NCBI GenBank assembly: GCA_035772785.1
Contig: JAOCPU010000055.1
Span: 124,001-188,000 of the forward strand
DNA length: 64,000 nucleotides
Source: Phlebiopsis flavidoalba
Lineage: Eukaryota; Basidiomycota; Agaricomycetes; Polyporales; Phanerochaetaceae
Direction of reading: 5' to 3'
Shown here in pieces: positions 25,585-37,250 of the stretch; within the stretch, counting starts at the first letter, position 1; each line of letters begins with the position of its first letter. Position numbers and translations under genes: made by a program. The notes under the pieces are model-generated. The model worked only from the letters and a program-made list of their open reading frames with translations. It did no database searches and was not told the DNA's origin.

Positions 25585-26456
25585 TTAACTCTTCTCTTGG
25601 GACGTGAGCTCCTTGGCCTCTTGTTCTCTGAGGTCCCTCCGTCTCTTGACATCCCAGTTGTAACACGCGCGCGGTGTTCACCTCCATGATCGTTATTTGT
25701 TCTCGGAGGAACTCAAGATCCTCGATCACATTCTTCAGGCCGCTCTCCGCGGATTCGAGTTTGGATCTTAGGCAGCGAGATGGCGGCGGTATTTTGTATG
25801 ACAGCATCACGTTCGCCTGGGATGTAATGAGTATGAGACAAGCAGGAGATGTATGCATAGGCACATACTCCTAACCACAGAATACACGGTGTCCGTGTCT
25901 TCGAGTTCCGCCTCAGCGTAAAGCGTGTCGTTCAGTTCGAATGTCGTTGTTAATGGTGGTTTTCTGTGGCTCATCTCCCTCGAGATCGTCATCTTCCAAG
26001 TCGTCTTCATCCGCCTTGCCCTTGCCTTCCTACACAAATTAGTGAGCACTCAGCAGCAGCCCGCAGAAAAGCACAGCGCACGCGAACTCACTCGCCGCTC
26101 CTGCAGATACTCGATCATGTTTAGCGTCTTCTTAATGTCGGGGATCTTGTCCTCGAGCCCCCCGCCGCCGTTGCGCGAGGTTATGGTCCATGTAGCGGTT
26201 ATTTCCTGGGTGTGACGTGAGTTTTGCGCGTCGGGTGTGGATGGACGCGATGGCCTACGCGAGGGCTGCTTGGAACTCCTTCAGAGCGCTTTCTACATCT
26301 GGATTGGGTCCCAAGTATTCTGCGACATCGGCCTGGAGATGAGAAATGTTCAGTATGTGGCGGTTCTCTGACAGTAACCGAGGAACCTACATGAATGGCG
26401 CTTTGGGTATTCCCCTGGCGTTTCTTTCTTGAGTAGCAAGATCTTTGGTCGGACAT
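25585..26456 (-). CDS. PAC10: Prefoldin subunit 3 (VBP1/PAC10 family)
   Basis: Prefoldin is the hexameric cytosolic chaperone that hands nascent actin and tubulin to the CCT chaperonin. Subunit 3 is an alpha-type subunit. It starts MSDQR at 26456. The first exon gives RGIPKAPFM, the next DVAEYLGPNPDVESALKEFQ, then KIPDIKKTLNMIEYLQE (coiled coil), KPPLTTTFELNDTLYAEAEL, ANVMLSYKIP, LRSKLESAESGLKNVIEDLE and LREQITIMEVNTARVYNW. The end is EQEAKELTSQEKS with the stop at 25585-25587. The helix-beta hairpin-helix order and about 200 residues match the family. Introns of 50-70 bp separate the exons. It is divergent from the Mrd1 gene. Confidence 0.88.
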
Positions 26457-26782
26457 CCAGCTGTGTGCAGCGATAGATCTTCGTTAGCCTATATCTTGGG
26501 ACCGTCCACGGACAAGTCAAAGAGGTGAGTCCTACGCGTCAAGGAGTTGACTGAAGTGATCCAGAGAATCTCGAGCTCGCCAAATGATTGGACGAAGAGG
26601 AAGCGCCTGCAAACACGGCAATCACCGATCCTCAAACAGAGCCGAAGATATTTAATCTCGCGCTTTTTTCATTGCAATTTTCTTTCCGACGCCATGCTCT
26701 GTCTCCCACTCTGCCCCGCCCAGGTCGACTCTACACATCTCACAGCCCCGGATAGATACACACTCATCACTGTCTTCACGCT
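26457..26782. promoter_or_regulatory. Shared divergent promoter, prefoldin 3 / Mrd1
   Basis: Only 326 bp separate the two start codons, which face away from each other, so both core promoters must lie here. A short AT-rich patch (GATATTTAATC, 26646-26656) is the only core-like element I can see. Coupling of a chaperone and a ribosome-biogenesis gene is inference from position. Confidence 0.5.
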
Positions 26783-29604
26783 ATGCGGGCGCGACTTATC
26801 GTCAAGAACATCCCCGTGTACCTCACCCAACAGCAGCTTCGTGAGCACTTCAGCTCCCCGTCCGGCCCAGGCGGCACGCTCTACCGGACGTCAAGGTCGT
26901 CCTCAAGCCTGACGGACCTCACGGGCGCTTTTGGCTTCGTCGGCTTCAAGACCGATGCTGAGGCGCAGAAGGCGGCAGAAGTGGTATGACAAGACGTTCA
27001 TCATTCCATTCGTCTCCCCTCCGTCAAAGATAAACGTCGCCATCATCGAGGTTAGCTTCATTTCTCTCCACACTACCGTTTTTATTCGTTGCTGAAACCA
27101 TTGTAGGGGGCGAAAGATGCGCCTGCTCCACGACCCAATAAACGACCAAGACTGGACTCTGCAGTCGAGGTCCAGCCCGCCGCCGAGAAGCCCTCCAAGA
27201 CCAAGACCAAAGGCAAGGAGAAGGAGAAGCCGAAGGGCGATGCGCAACTCGAGGAGTTTATGCAAGTCATGCAGCCGCGGTCGAAGAAGGGACCGTCATG
27301 GAAGGATACCGACGACACCCCTGCTCCGAACAAAGCTTCGACGTCGTCGACCCCTCCGCCTGCACCTACGCCCAACCCTGAGTCCATGGAAGAGGACGAT
27401 CCCTCTGACGCACCACCAGCTGACGAGCCTGCATCGGATATGGACTGGCTCAAACGGCAACATGAAATCGTCGCTGGATATCTCTGAGTTCGAAAGACAA
27501 GGAGTTCGTCCAGTCTGATGAGGAAATGGAGGATGTCCAGGAAGAGGTATAATATCTTCACATTATCATCCACCACATAATTCTCAAGCCTCACGTTTTT
27601 TAGGAAGCACCAAAACCCTCGCCCCAGGATGAAACGAAGACTCTCATTCTTCAAAAGGTCGACTCTTCCTTCGTAACCTCGCTTTCACTTGCACGGAAGA
27701 CGAACTCCTTGAGCTCTTCAAGCCGTTCGGCGAAGTCTCTCAGTGAGCATCCTCTGCCAAGTTGCCGACGACGCCATTGTGCCTCGTCTCTAGGGATGAC
27801 AAACCAGATAGGGACAGCAGGACCTTCGGGCATGTTGATTATCTTATATAGTAGAATAGTAGAATTTATCTGAACCCCCATCTTAAATCGGTCTTCTTGA
27901 ATCTCGATGCTGACCACCTCAGTCCTCTAGTGCACACACTTCCTCTCGACTCCTTGACGAAGAATCCGAAAGGACCTTGGTTTTGTGACGATTTTGCCGG
28001 GGGGATCCGGAGAACGCAGTCGCGGCTTATGATGCGCTCGATAAAAAGTCCTTCCAGGGCCGGCTGTTTGCACATTCTTCCCGCTGTAGATAGGAGGGGC
28101 AAGGTTGTCGTCGAAGAGGTTGGCAAGAAAAAATCGGTGAAGGAGGATAGGGATGCAAAGAAAAAAGCGATGGCGGGTAAGGAGTTCAATTGCGGGGAAT
28201 GTTATACATGAATGTATGTACTTCTATACAAATGAATAAAATTTTTATTTCTCACTCTTTCCTCGTAGAGCGACGCTCGTGGATCCCTCTCATTTCCGAT
28301 CGGATGAATATCTCCAAAGGCCGACATGCTGAACCCCGAGTCCGATAAACGCTGCGGTGAAGCTTGCGCTCGCCGAGACCCCACGTCATCCAAGAGATCC
28401 CACGGACATTCCTCGAGTCCAACGGCGTCCGTGCTGTACCGCGCTCTCAGGCCCGCGCGTCGCGCGCAGCGACACGACGATCCTCGTGAAGAAACATTCC
28501 ATACGGGCACGTCCGCATGGACCAGCCAGATCCGCGAGCTTTTCGAGGCGCACGGGACGCTGCGCCGTGTGCTCGTGCCACCCGCGGGTACGATGGCGGT
28601 CGTCGAGTTCGCGCACGCGGACGAGGGCCGTCGCGCGTTCAAGGCGCGTCGCGTACCGACGCATGGGCAACTCGATCGTCTACCTCGAGAAGGGCCCCCG
28701 CGGGCATGTTTCTCGTCTGCCCCGGACGAGCCTGTCACCGCGGACGGCGTGGTGCCCGTGGCGGTCGCCGGCGCGCAGCGACGGTGTCAGAAGCCGGAAG
28801 AGGGCGACTGGGCAGGTTTCGGGGCGGGGACGACGCTCTGTGGTGAAGAACCTCGCGTTCGCGACGAGCGCGGAGCGCGTTCACGTGGCGGCGTTCCCGG
28901 CACCTCTTCCCGACTTTGCGTTTGCCGGCGCGTGCAGACGTAAGCCGGAGTGGCCTCGAAGCGGACGCGGACGCGCGGCTGAGCATGGGATAATCGGGTT
29001 CGCGTCGGGTTTACAACAGGGACGCGCTAGGCGGCGGCGACAAGGCGGCGGAAGATGAATGCAGGGCTATCGCGCTCGGACGGGCACCGCGCTGGTTTTG
29101 TCAAGTTTGCGGGACGCGGGGAACAGAGGAGGACGTGCGTGGAGGAAAAGGCAGGTGAAGAGCCGCACGACGAAGATGATCGTGAAGAAACGTGCCGTTC
29201 GAGGCGAGAAGAAGGATATTCGGGACCTGTTTGGGTATGTCCTTCTTTTTCCTGTTCTCGCGATCCAGGGAGCTAACGGTGCGCGATTGCAGGCGCACAT
29301 GGGCAGTCCCTCCAAGTCTGTCCGCCTCCCGAAAAGTTCGACCCCAACACCGCTCGCGCGGTTTCGCCTTCCTCGAGTTTTCCTCACGCGGCACGAGGCA
29401 GAGAACGCGTACGCCGCGCTCAAGCACACGCATTTGCTCGGCAGACATTTGGTGCTGCAGTGGGCAGAGGAGGACTCGAACGTCGACATCGACGAGCTCA
29501 GGAAGAAGGCTGGCGTCGGGTTCGGTGGGGGCAAGGAGATGCCCGGCAGGAAGAGGAAGCTCGAGCTCGACGCCGACGGGCCCGATGTGGATACCGAGCT
29601 GTAG
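26783..29604 (+). CDS. MRD1: Multiple RNA-binding domain protein 1 (Mrd1/RBM19 family)
   Basis: Mrd1 is a nucleolar multi-RRM protein needed for pre-rRNA cleavage and 18S rRNA formation. RRM1 starts at the ATG: MRARLIVKNIPVYLTQQQL, with RNP1 FGFVGFK. A Lys/Glu-rich linker (27150-27250) and ELEEFMQVMQPRSKKGPSW-like segment follow. RRM2 shows LFLRNLAFTCTEDELLELF (about 27675) and KGLGFVTF-type RNP1. The next RRM has TILVKNIPYGTSADQIRELF (28480-28550). Then come LFVKNLAFATSAERVHVAF (28840-28900) and MIVKNVPFEATKKDIRDLFG (29175-29235) with GFAFLEF. The protein ends ALKHTHLLGRHLVLQWAEED, GVGFGGGKEMPGRKRKLEL and VDTEL, stop 29602-29604. Five RRMs in this order is the Mrd1 architecture. Introns and one-base breaks are many, and a weak stretch at 27750-27900 is unreadable. 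Confidence 0.88.
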
Positions 29605-31546
29605 CTATGGCTGTGCGCAATGTATTTTGTGTTCTACTCTACTGTCAGCTGTTCTGTGCTTGGTGAAGGAGAGGCTCTATGTGCGCTGCCGTTTTTCCAG
29701 ACATGGTGGTGAGCGCTTGACGCCACTTCACAATCCTAAAACAAGGAAGGTGTGTTTGGTTCGGTCACAAACTCACACTCGACCAAACCCTCGCTTATCT
29801 AGTCTATTTCCTCCGTTTGAACCCTCTCACGGACATGTCTTTCATTTGGCCAGTCGCATGTGCACGTCTCGTGAATCATGACACTAGATCCACCTTTGCG
29901 GCTGTAGCAGGAAGTCGGGCGGGGTTCTCGACTCCGGCGATGGGGGAACCGTGTCGGATCACATGTCAACACCCAAACCTTGTTTTGGTTGTGATATAGC
30001 GCAGCGAAGACCTCTTGCTCCACTTATTTGTTTCCAGAAAAGCGTATATCTTTTTGTGGCGCGGGCGGCGACGTGCCCCAGCCTCGTCAGCCGCAGGGGG
30101 TCGAAAACGTATCATATAAAAAGGGCCGTACCCCGTCTCGCACCATGGGTCAACCAGCTTCTCTCCCCCACTCCCACTCCCACTCCCCCACCTCCCTCGT
30201 GCTCGCTTGTTTGCCCGCGTCGATGTCGTCGTCGTCCCTTGTCTTGTGTGTGTGTCGTCGTCTCTGACAACGAGTAGCGGTGTAGTGGGGCGTGGGGACA
30301 ATGAAGATGTCTGTCAGTATTAGCACAACAGGTCCGATTAGATCGAGCTTCCTTTCAAAGAGAGTGGGTGTCTAAGAATGACTGTTGAACAGGACACACG
30401 CAGTCCCAGCAGTTTTTTCAAGATACGTGGACGAACGTGGTCAATTGGTACGAAGATGAGTGCAAAGGTTCCTCGCCACGCTATTGGTTGAACAAAGTAT
30501 TGAAGAGGACCGCGCCAGGTTTTTTTTTGGTTGGGGCGGGGGATGGAGGTCGAAGCGGCGAGACTATGTGAGTGATATTCTATTCATCTATCCAATCAGG
30601 TGAGGCAGTTTATGAGTATTGGTCATCTCCCTGCTCTTCGGCCACATGTCGCAAACCGACGACCCCCCTGGGGGACATGTTTCATTACTATTCCTGGCTT
30701 TTGTATTCGACCGGTAGGTGGTGGGGACACAAGCCTGATCTAAGGTCAGGGTGTGCCAAAGATGAGTAACGCATTCTTGTATCAGCGAGTGAGTAAGTAA
30801 TTGAAGAGGACCACCCCAGATTGCTTTTGACTCAGAAGTAAGCGGCGAGTCAATCTAGACAAAGTGATAAGTAAAGCTTTCTTCATGTCGAATGATTGAA
30901 CAACGTATTGAAGAGGACGGCCGCCAGCTTCTTTTGTTTTGGACTTCATCTTTTTTTTTCTGTCGACGGGGGGGGGGTGACTCTGTGTACAAAGGTCAAG
31001 GTGAGTGATCCTCTTTCGCATAAGCATCGACCCCGGTAGTGTCCATTATGATATTGCACATGTCCCATGTTATTGCGCACCATCGTACAGTGATGACTTG
31101 ACTTGAGACATGTTCATTATCGTATTCACCGCTGCCTTTAGCCATGAAGGTTGCAGCTTGAAGATCCGAAACAAGCGACCGAAGACAGAGCGAGGAACCC
31201 AAGCGCCATCGGTCAATCACGTGTTTATGTGAGATGCAGAAGGGGATTCCTTCATTCAACTCTGTATGCGAAGGCATCTATATCATGCGGATGGCGGTAC
31301 TTTTACAACGAACGAACAACATTCCTATGGTACAGTTCCATGTCATGCTTCCTCTAGTTTCGACCGAAAACACCAAACGCTCTACGGTCTCCAAAGAGAG
31401 AAGACTCTGATCAAATTTCTTAGTATGGTTAAATGTACAGTAACTCGTATAAGGCTACTACTGCGTCGACCCCTGCTAGTAGAGAAATGAGAGAGCGGCT
31501 GTAGAGGTCGAGGACCCGTCCTTGCAACGGCGGGCGTCGCGGGGGG
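29605..31546. other. Intergenic with short dispersed repeats
   Basis: No gene is recognisable between Mrd1 and the second P450, which converge here. A TATA-like ATATAAAAAGG at 30114-30124 has no convincing gene downstream. Repeats at 30500-30918 are listed separately. Confidence 0.35.
30500..30918 (+). repeat. Three copies of a TTGAAGAGGAC repeat
   Basis: TTGAAGAGGAC occurs at 30500-30510, 30801-30811 and 30908-30918. Each is preceded by GTA or AGTA sequence and followed by a C-rich then CCAG and T-rich tract. Copies 1 and 2 also share a following GCGGCGAG. Spacing (301 and 107 bp) is irregular, so this is a diverged dispersed repeat rather than a clean tandem array. Confidence 0.45.
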
Positions 31547-33783
31547 TCATCGGGGGGGTTTGATGCGGAATGGCACGGGCGTGGGCAGCCGGGGGGTCCG
31601 GAGAACCGTCGTACTCCCAGGGTGAGGTCGATGGGTCTCACTCGTTGGGGGGGGACTTGGGCTCTGCACCATGGGTGTTGAATGGTGCCCAGAGGCAGAC
31701 CGATATTGGCGGCGAGCGGCCAGAGAAGATCTCCTGATCGGGCGAGTGGGGAAGGGGGTACCCGGCATATACGAGGCCGTGTGTGGAGGTTTAGCTCGGG
31801 GGGGGGGGGGGATGAGACGATGCAGTTATGCGGTGTGGTTGTGTAACGTACCGCAAGCAAACCGAACATCCAGTGGTCCGGGCGCTGGACAGGGGTCCGG
31901 CCAAGTTGGCGGTACCCATCGGCGTTGGAGTAGTGGCAGCCGAAGAGTTAGTCTGTCGGGTTTTGCTGTTGTGATTGTGTGCATCAGTGTACGTCCCTAT
32001 TCTAGAAAGTCCGTAGAAGCACTCATACGTTGAACCGTTCCTCGTTCAGTTGGTTTCGAATGGTAGGCGAATCTTCTCGTCCGTGACATGTAGTGTCATG
32101 GTGAGGTGGGTTTTGATGGAATATGGGAACGGGATCCGTGCCGCTTGAGGGGATTGAACTGGCCCAGCGGGTAAGGTTGAAAAGGGTTCCCCCCTCTGTG
32201 TTACAATGTGCGGGTGTGCCGAAGGGCCAGATAATGATAAAGGTTAGATGTACGACAGCTCGATCGTCCCTGTTGAATTATCGCCGGGCGAGTGTTCGTG
32301 CATTGTTCTTTTCGTCCGTCGGCGTTTGTGGGAGGCAGTACATGCGGGAGGTGCCGCGCGGACCCTTGGTTCGTATCATCGAGCCTGGCGCGTGCCGGGG
32401 GGCAGCTGCATCTCGGGGAAGGCGGGGATGGTGAGCGCAAGTGAAGCCCACTGTCTTGATGGCTGCAGTCGTGGTGGTGTCCGCTGTGTCTAGCTCGCCA
32501 CAAGCGTGAAACAGATGAGGGGGAAAACCTCACCGGGTTCTCGGGACACACCACCAATCATGAAGGCGCAGCAGATGAGATGAGTATCGGATCGGTCGTC
32601 GAGGCCTTAGAATTCCCCTGCTACTTATGACGTAGAGGAGGTACTGTGGCCATGTTTAGGTTGCGGGGTGTTCTGCCGAATGCAGTCGGGGACTTGTCCT
32701 CCAGACGGCGGTCCTTCATGTGACGGCTGGTCGATGTCGTTTGATTAGCACCTACCGCGAGTGTGTCGACTAGGCTCCTGGTGGAGGAGGCGCTTGCCTA
32801 GCTGGTTGAACCATGGTCTCAGTTGGGGAAGTTGTGCGTAGGCAATGTAACGAAAGTCTACGTTATGTTTGGAGACGGGGACCGGTGCAGTTTCCAAATG
32901 AACGCTCACGCCGAGTGCTTTGAGCCAGTGACGCGACGGAGCGGGTGGTTCGGATGCTTGTCATCGTGGCGTGGTACCGGAATGCGATCGTCAAGGTCTA
33001 TGTTGTTGAGGGCGAGGTAACGGCCTGCGTGGGGCTGGGGGAGTTTGACCGGGGTCTCGCCCGCCCTTGGCCGCGGTGTGTAAGCGGGGCGCGCAACAAT
33101 GATGCGGCCGCAGCCTCGAGCCCTCTCGAGAGACTCGGGCATGTAGTTGGAGATCCGACTTGTTTGCCCGCGGTGAGGAATAGCCCGTCTGCTAAACGGA
33201 TCTAGGTGCTTCCTCCTGTATCCCGAAGGTGTTTGTGGAAGCAAACACGTGCCACAATGGATGGAGAGAGCGCGAAGAAACAATACCAGGGTCTCATCCT
33301 AAGAGGGATAAGCAGTGATACCGCGGCGGTGACGAAGATGAGCTGTGGTGACTTCATGAACATCTCCTTGCTAGAGAGGAGAAGACGGAGCCGTTGGTGA
33401 TGACGAGGTCCTTGACGATCTGCGGGTCGGAGATCGACGCAGAAGAGCTGGTCACCAGAGCTTTGCCACAATCGGAGTAGGAGCGGGCCCGAACTTCTTT
33501 TGCACCCATTTGTGTGAGCACGAGCTCATGTGGTAGTTGGCGCTTCAGGAGGGGAAGGAGCCTGATGCGCCTCTGTTAGTGATGGCCACCCTACGGTGGG
33601 AAGAGGACGGGCGGATACTTACCGAGGGATTTTAATTGGTTTCAGGCCAAACACGGGCCCGGGAGGGAGGCTCTGGTACCCTTGACGCTGCGCTTGACGA
33701 GACTTGAAAGCAGCAAGGAGTGCCAATAGGAGGAGCGGTCCAGCCACCAAGGTGGAGGCAGCGCAAGTGAAGGTGACCGTCAT
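31547..33783 (-). CDS. Cytochrome P450 monooxygenase, second locus
   Basis: A clean start at 33783 gives MTVTFTCAASTLVAGPLLLL with an N-terminal membrane anchor, then the proline-rich hinge YQSLPPGPVFGLKPIKIPR ending at a GTAAGT donor. The next exons contain ISDPQIVKDLVITNGSVFSS, SKEMFMKS and, one frame over, RRGITAYP near 33310, the usual start of the B/C-helix region. Downstream frames are badly broken, but RICPG (near 31770) is readable if one base is restored, placing the haem cysteine. LPTPVPFRIKPPR at the end is a typical P450 C-terminus, stop 31547-31549. The predicted last intron carries a 13-G run (31799-31811). The I-helix and ExxR are not clearly readable. The substrate and family are unknown. 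Confidence 0.72.
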
Positions 33784-35879
33784 ATCGCTGGGAATGGTCG
33801 AAGACTAGCTTTGAAAGCTCGTAGTATTGGGTTCTAAATGAAAACTGGCCTCTGAGAGAGTTCCTGCTCGAGAAGTGGCTCGATATGAACTATGAGAAGA
33901 GACGCTGAGATAGTGGAAGAGGCGTGTTGTCCTTGTCCTGCTGCTCCCTTTCGAATCTCTCGCCTCTGATAAGAAAATGCCTTCCTACCTTCCTCCCTTG
34001 ACTCTAAACTCGAGAGCACTCACATCAGAGCCAGAGACCGTTCGATAGCGGAGCAGTACGGCCAGGTCGAAACGCGGAGTACCTCCCGAAGGCAACGCAA
34101 GGGCCAAGCTCATTCAACGCTCCGAGTGTCAGGGAAACGTGTTCTCATGTTTCTGGGGTACCAAAAAAGGCAGGATGATCATACTCTGCCTCAGTGATAC
34201 CGCCATAACGCGCGAAACTGACGAGACAGGCAAGGCAGAGGGTAAACCAAATACACTCATGCTTCTCGGACGGTTAAACTGCCCACTCGCATCACCGCTC
34301 GCAGCCCTCAGGAAGCGAACGAGAAACACGGGCCAGATGTCCAACCCGGGACCTCAGCACAGAGTCTGGAGACCAACGAGTACCTGGTTTTGGGAGTTGG
34401 ATGGGGGTTGTGCTGTATTGTGGCAACGAGAGGCCGCCCTGTCGCCCTGCCTTGCTTCCCTTTTAGCGACGCCTCGAGGGCGACAGTGCCAATGCGGCTG
34501 TTTCCACCATTCGCGATGGGATTCGTACAAATCCCGCGCGTCTCGACTTCGTTCATTAAGTGCGCGCACGCTTCTCCTTCTCTGCCTTCAACCGTAGTGG
34601 GCCTACTTCATCTGGAACCGAGTTCCCAATCACTCTCGCACGCCTTTGCACAAGCAGAGAGCTCGACCTACAGGCGCCTAGGCTTGACAAGGGCGGGCGA
34701 CGGTCGGATTATAAGGGCGCGGTTCCAACCAGTACACTAGATACAGTCCATATATGGGGGCTGATCAAATGAAGAAGCCACTAGAGGGCGGTAATAAACG
34801 TCAGAAATATCTCCTCAATGAGAGGTATCGTCAGAGCGAGATCTACGCGGGATAGCGAAAGCTCACTGGAAGTTTATTTCCCATCAGACGCCGATGCTTG
34901 CAGCCCGCACGCGAGGACTATTGGTACAGGCCACACTACTAAGTCGTGCACCCAATGGACATTAAGTTCCGCAGCTTTTGTAACCCCGTATTGACTCCCT
35001 TCACTAGAGTAAGAAGGTGACTTGTTCACATGATGCTGACATTCCACCCAAGTCCGGGCTCATTGTTCTCTTCCGTAAGATTTGCAGTGATGTCGTCCTA
35101 CGCCGAGGCAAGGGGTCTAAGATGTCCTAGTACCCGATGCGAGACGTGCAGCATCCGCACTACCTTGGGAAAAATCGCGATATACCATGCAGGGGTGATT
35201 CACAAGGGATTTAGAAGCAAACAATCGCGCAGCGGGCAGGTGGCACACTCTCAGTTGTTCAACGTCATGATCATATTAGTTCGCCATCTTGTATTCATCC
35301 CAAATCAGTCCGCTTCCGAACGCAACGTACTCTATCACCAACAAGGTTATGAGGTTAAATAAACCGCATACATCATAATGGCATCCGCGACCTTGGTATA
35401 ACCTCCCTCTGGAAGTCGGAGAGCGGTAGATTTGAAGACATTGTAGGTCGTCAATACGGCTGTGCACACGTCACGCCAAGGAGGCAGGGTAGCAAGTCCA
35501 GTCAGACATCAACGGAGCCGGTCGACAGCGGGATGAGTACACATACTGGATTGGGATCTTGTGCCTGTTCCGGCTGCAGTGCTGCGCAGAGTGCAATTGG
35601 ACGCCCTGATCACAATCAGCGCGCGTCGCATCGTTACCACATGACGTGGTACTTACTCGGACTACGGCCCGGCCCATGAGTCATCCCGCCGAGATGCTAC
35701 TCAATGCGAGGTTGGAGGATTTGGGGATGTTTGTGGTGTATTTTCCTGCAATGTGATTCGTAGAGCGTGCAGTCGCCGAAGGGCGATGACGAATCGGTAG
35801 CATCTAACCTTGAGCTCGTCGTAGTACAGCGTGTCAACCCAGAAAATATACAGTTGTAGTTCTTTTACTTCACGCGGCA
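33784..35879. other. Mostly intergenic; one exon-like fragment
   Basis: No gene can be identified. On the minus strand near 35385-35460 one frame reads VLTTYNVFKSTALRLPEGGY then TKVADAIMMYAVY, which looks like real protein, possibly a membrane protein exon, but no start, domain or continuation is visible. The remaining frames have no recognisable content. Confidence 0.25.
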
Positions 35880-36593
35880 TCATCAGGGCTATTCTTGAAT
35901 AAGTGACCATGCTGCCCATGACCGAGGGATCAGATGGGAGGTGCGCGTTTAGTCTGCATCCAGTCAGGCCCAGGGTGTGCTGCTTTCCAGTGCATAGAGA
36001 ACGATGTGGACTTGGTATCTCGTGCGAGCCTTCACAATGTCGCAGGGACGTCTTCCTGCCATGTATTCGAGCGGATACAGAGAAGATGTTTGAACACACG
36101 TGCTTTTAGATTGCTCTGCAGGGCATGGGCATGGGCAGCTTGAGATGATCGGGCAGTGACTTGCGGATGTGTTCAGAAACGAGGTCGGTTCGAATGGGTG
36201 ATCTGCGTGGAGGTGGCTAAAGGACTGACGGTCATGGCGGACGGATTTAGCCTTTCCAGTGACGGGCATTGGAAGGCGGTGCACTCACGAATGAAGGTCG
36301 ACGGCGAGGGGACACTTGTGATAGAGAATCGAAGGCGTGGGTCTTTGACACCTGGGCAGTATTACTCCCAGAGTGCGAGATGGACGTGGTCGCCTGTGCA
36401 CACATTGTGAGTTCGATGCATTACGCAAGGGGGTGTAGAGACGAACAACCACGGAGTAGAACCTTGGTGCAAAAAGTTCGGGTCCGTCATGAAACGTATA
36501 CCTCTCTGAATCGATAACGCAATGTTGCATGCCCCCGGTGCAGCACCCAGGAGAAGCTTTCCGCCAAATGGTGTAGTGACTGGGACCGACCAT
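35880..36593 (-). CDS. Possible Rho-type small GTPase, degraded or badly sequenced
   Basis: From the ATG at 36593 the frames join as MVGPSHYTIWRK, then KLLLGAAPGACNIALS, which resembles the Rho start (basic strand, then GxxxxGK loop). Next come HVHLALWE near 36380, matching the LALWDTAGQE switch region, and RPTPSILYHKCPLAVDL or RLRFSIT, resembling the RLRPLSY segment. LARDTKSTSF followed by YALESS (36000-36040) resembles the ALAREIKAxxYxECSA box. The P-loop Lys and the DTAG residues are not readable, and no CAAX end was found. The order of four matches supports a Rho relationship, but each one is weak. It could be a pseudogene. Confidence 0.38.
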
Positions 36594-37142
36594 TCCGCAA
36601 GACTCTCACGCAAACCGCTAAAGAGGGCATCCTCCACAGACGCGTCAAAGCATGGCTCGCCGAGGAGCCACAGGTATAGTCAACGTGAAGGATCCCATCT
36701 TTGTGTTTCATCCCACTAGCTGGGTACTGGCCTGGTGGTAGCAAGGCCGCGAGCTAGGCTACGGTGCTTAAGAGTCTCATCTGGAGGTGTGGCATAGTTG
36801 TTATTACTTGGCGTCCACAATAATGAGTAGTATGAGTGGCGCTAAAGACTCAAGGTAACCATCTTCCTACAACATTCGGAGGGAAGCATCAATCGTGGCA
36901 CAACACGGTTTGTGGGGTGGCAATACGAGTTAGCTCACGTATGGGCGAACACATCGGCAACCTCCAATGTTGCTCGTCAACTCGGTTGACGAGGTTTCCC
37001 CCTTAAAGCACCACGTCCTAATGTGCCGGTGAATAAGGACCTACTTGGCAGGGCGCCTTCGAAAACGGAACCGTGATGACCGTTACTGAGACGAACGTTC
37101 TTTACGAGCCACTATAGATGGGACAAAGCTGGATGCACTCAC

Positions 37143-37250
37143 GTAGAATTAAACATATATAAAGTATTAAATCATATTTAAAATACCTAAAATGATGAGC
37201 AAAAATTACAAAAGATAAATACTAGTTAAAAGATTATATCATATGATATT
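37143..37250. other. AT-rich island
   Basis: About 105 bp consist almost entirely of A and T, sharply bounded by normal-composition sequence (ACTCACGTAG before, CAGGTACCG after). No reading frame is present. It could be an inserted organellar fragment, a replication or matrix element, or transposon interior. Confidence 0.5.

Noticed and set aside
28202..29058. Long Arg-rich frames on both strands inside the Mrd1 gene
   Set aside because: They are shadows of the GC-rich third RRM region. The conserved RNP motifs fall on the plus strand in other frames.
36186..36200. GGTTCGAAT, a tRNA B-box-like sequence
   Set aside because: The flanking bases do not form a T-stem and no D-arm or anticodon arm lies upstream. 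The same holds for GGTTCGATT near 46350.
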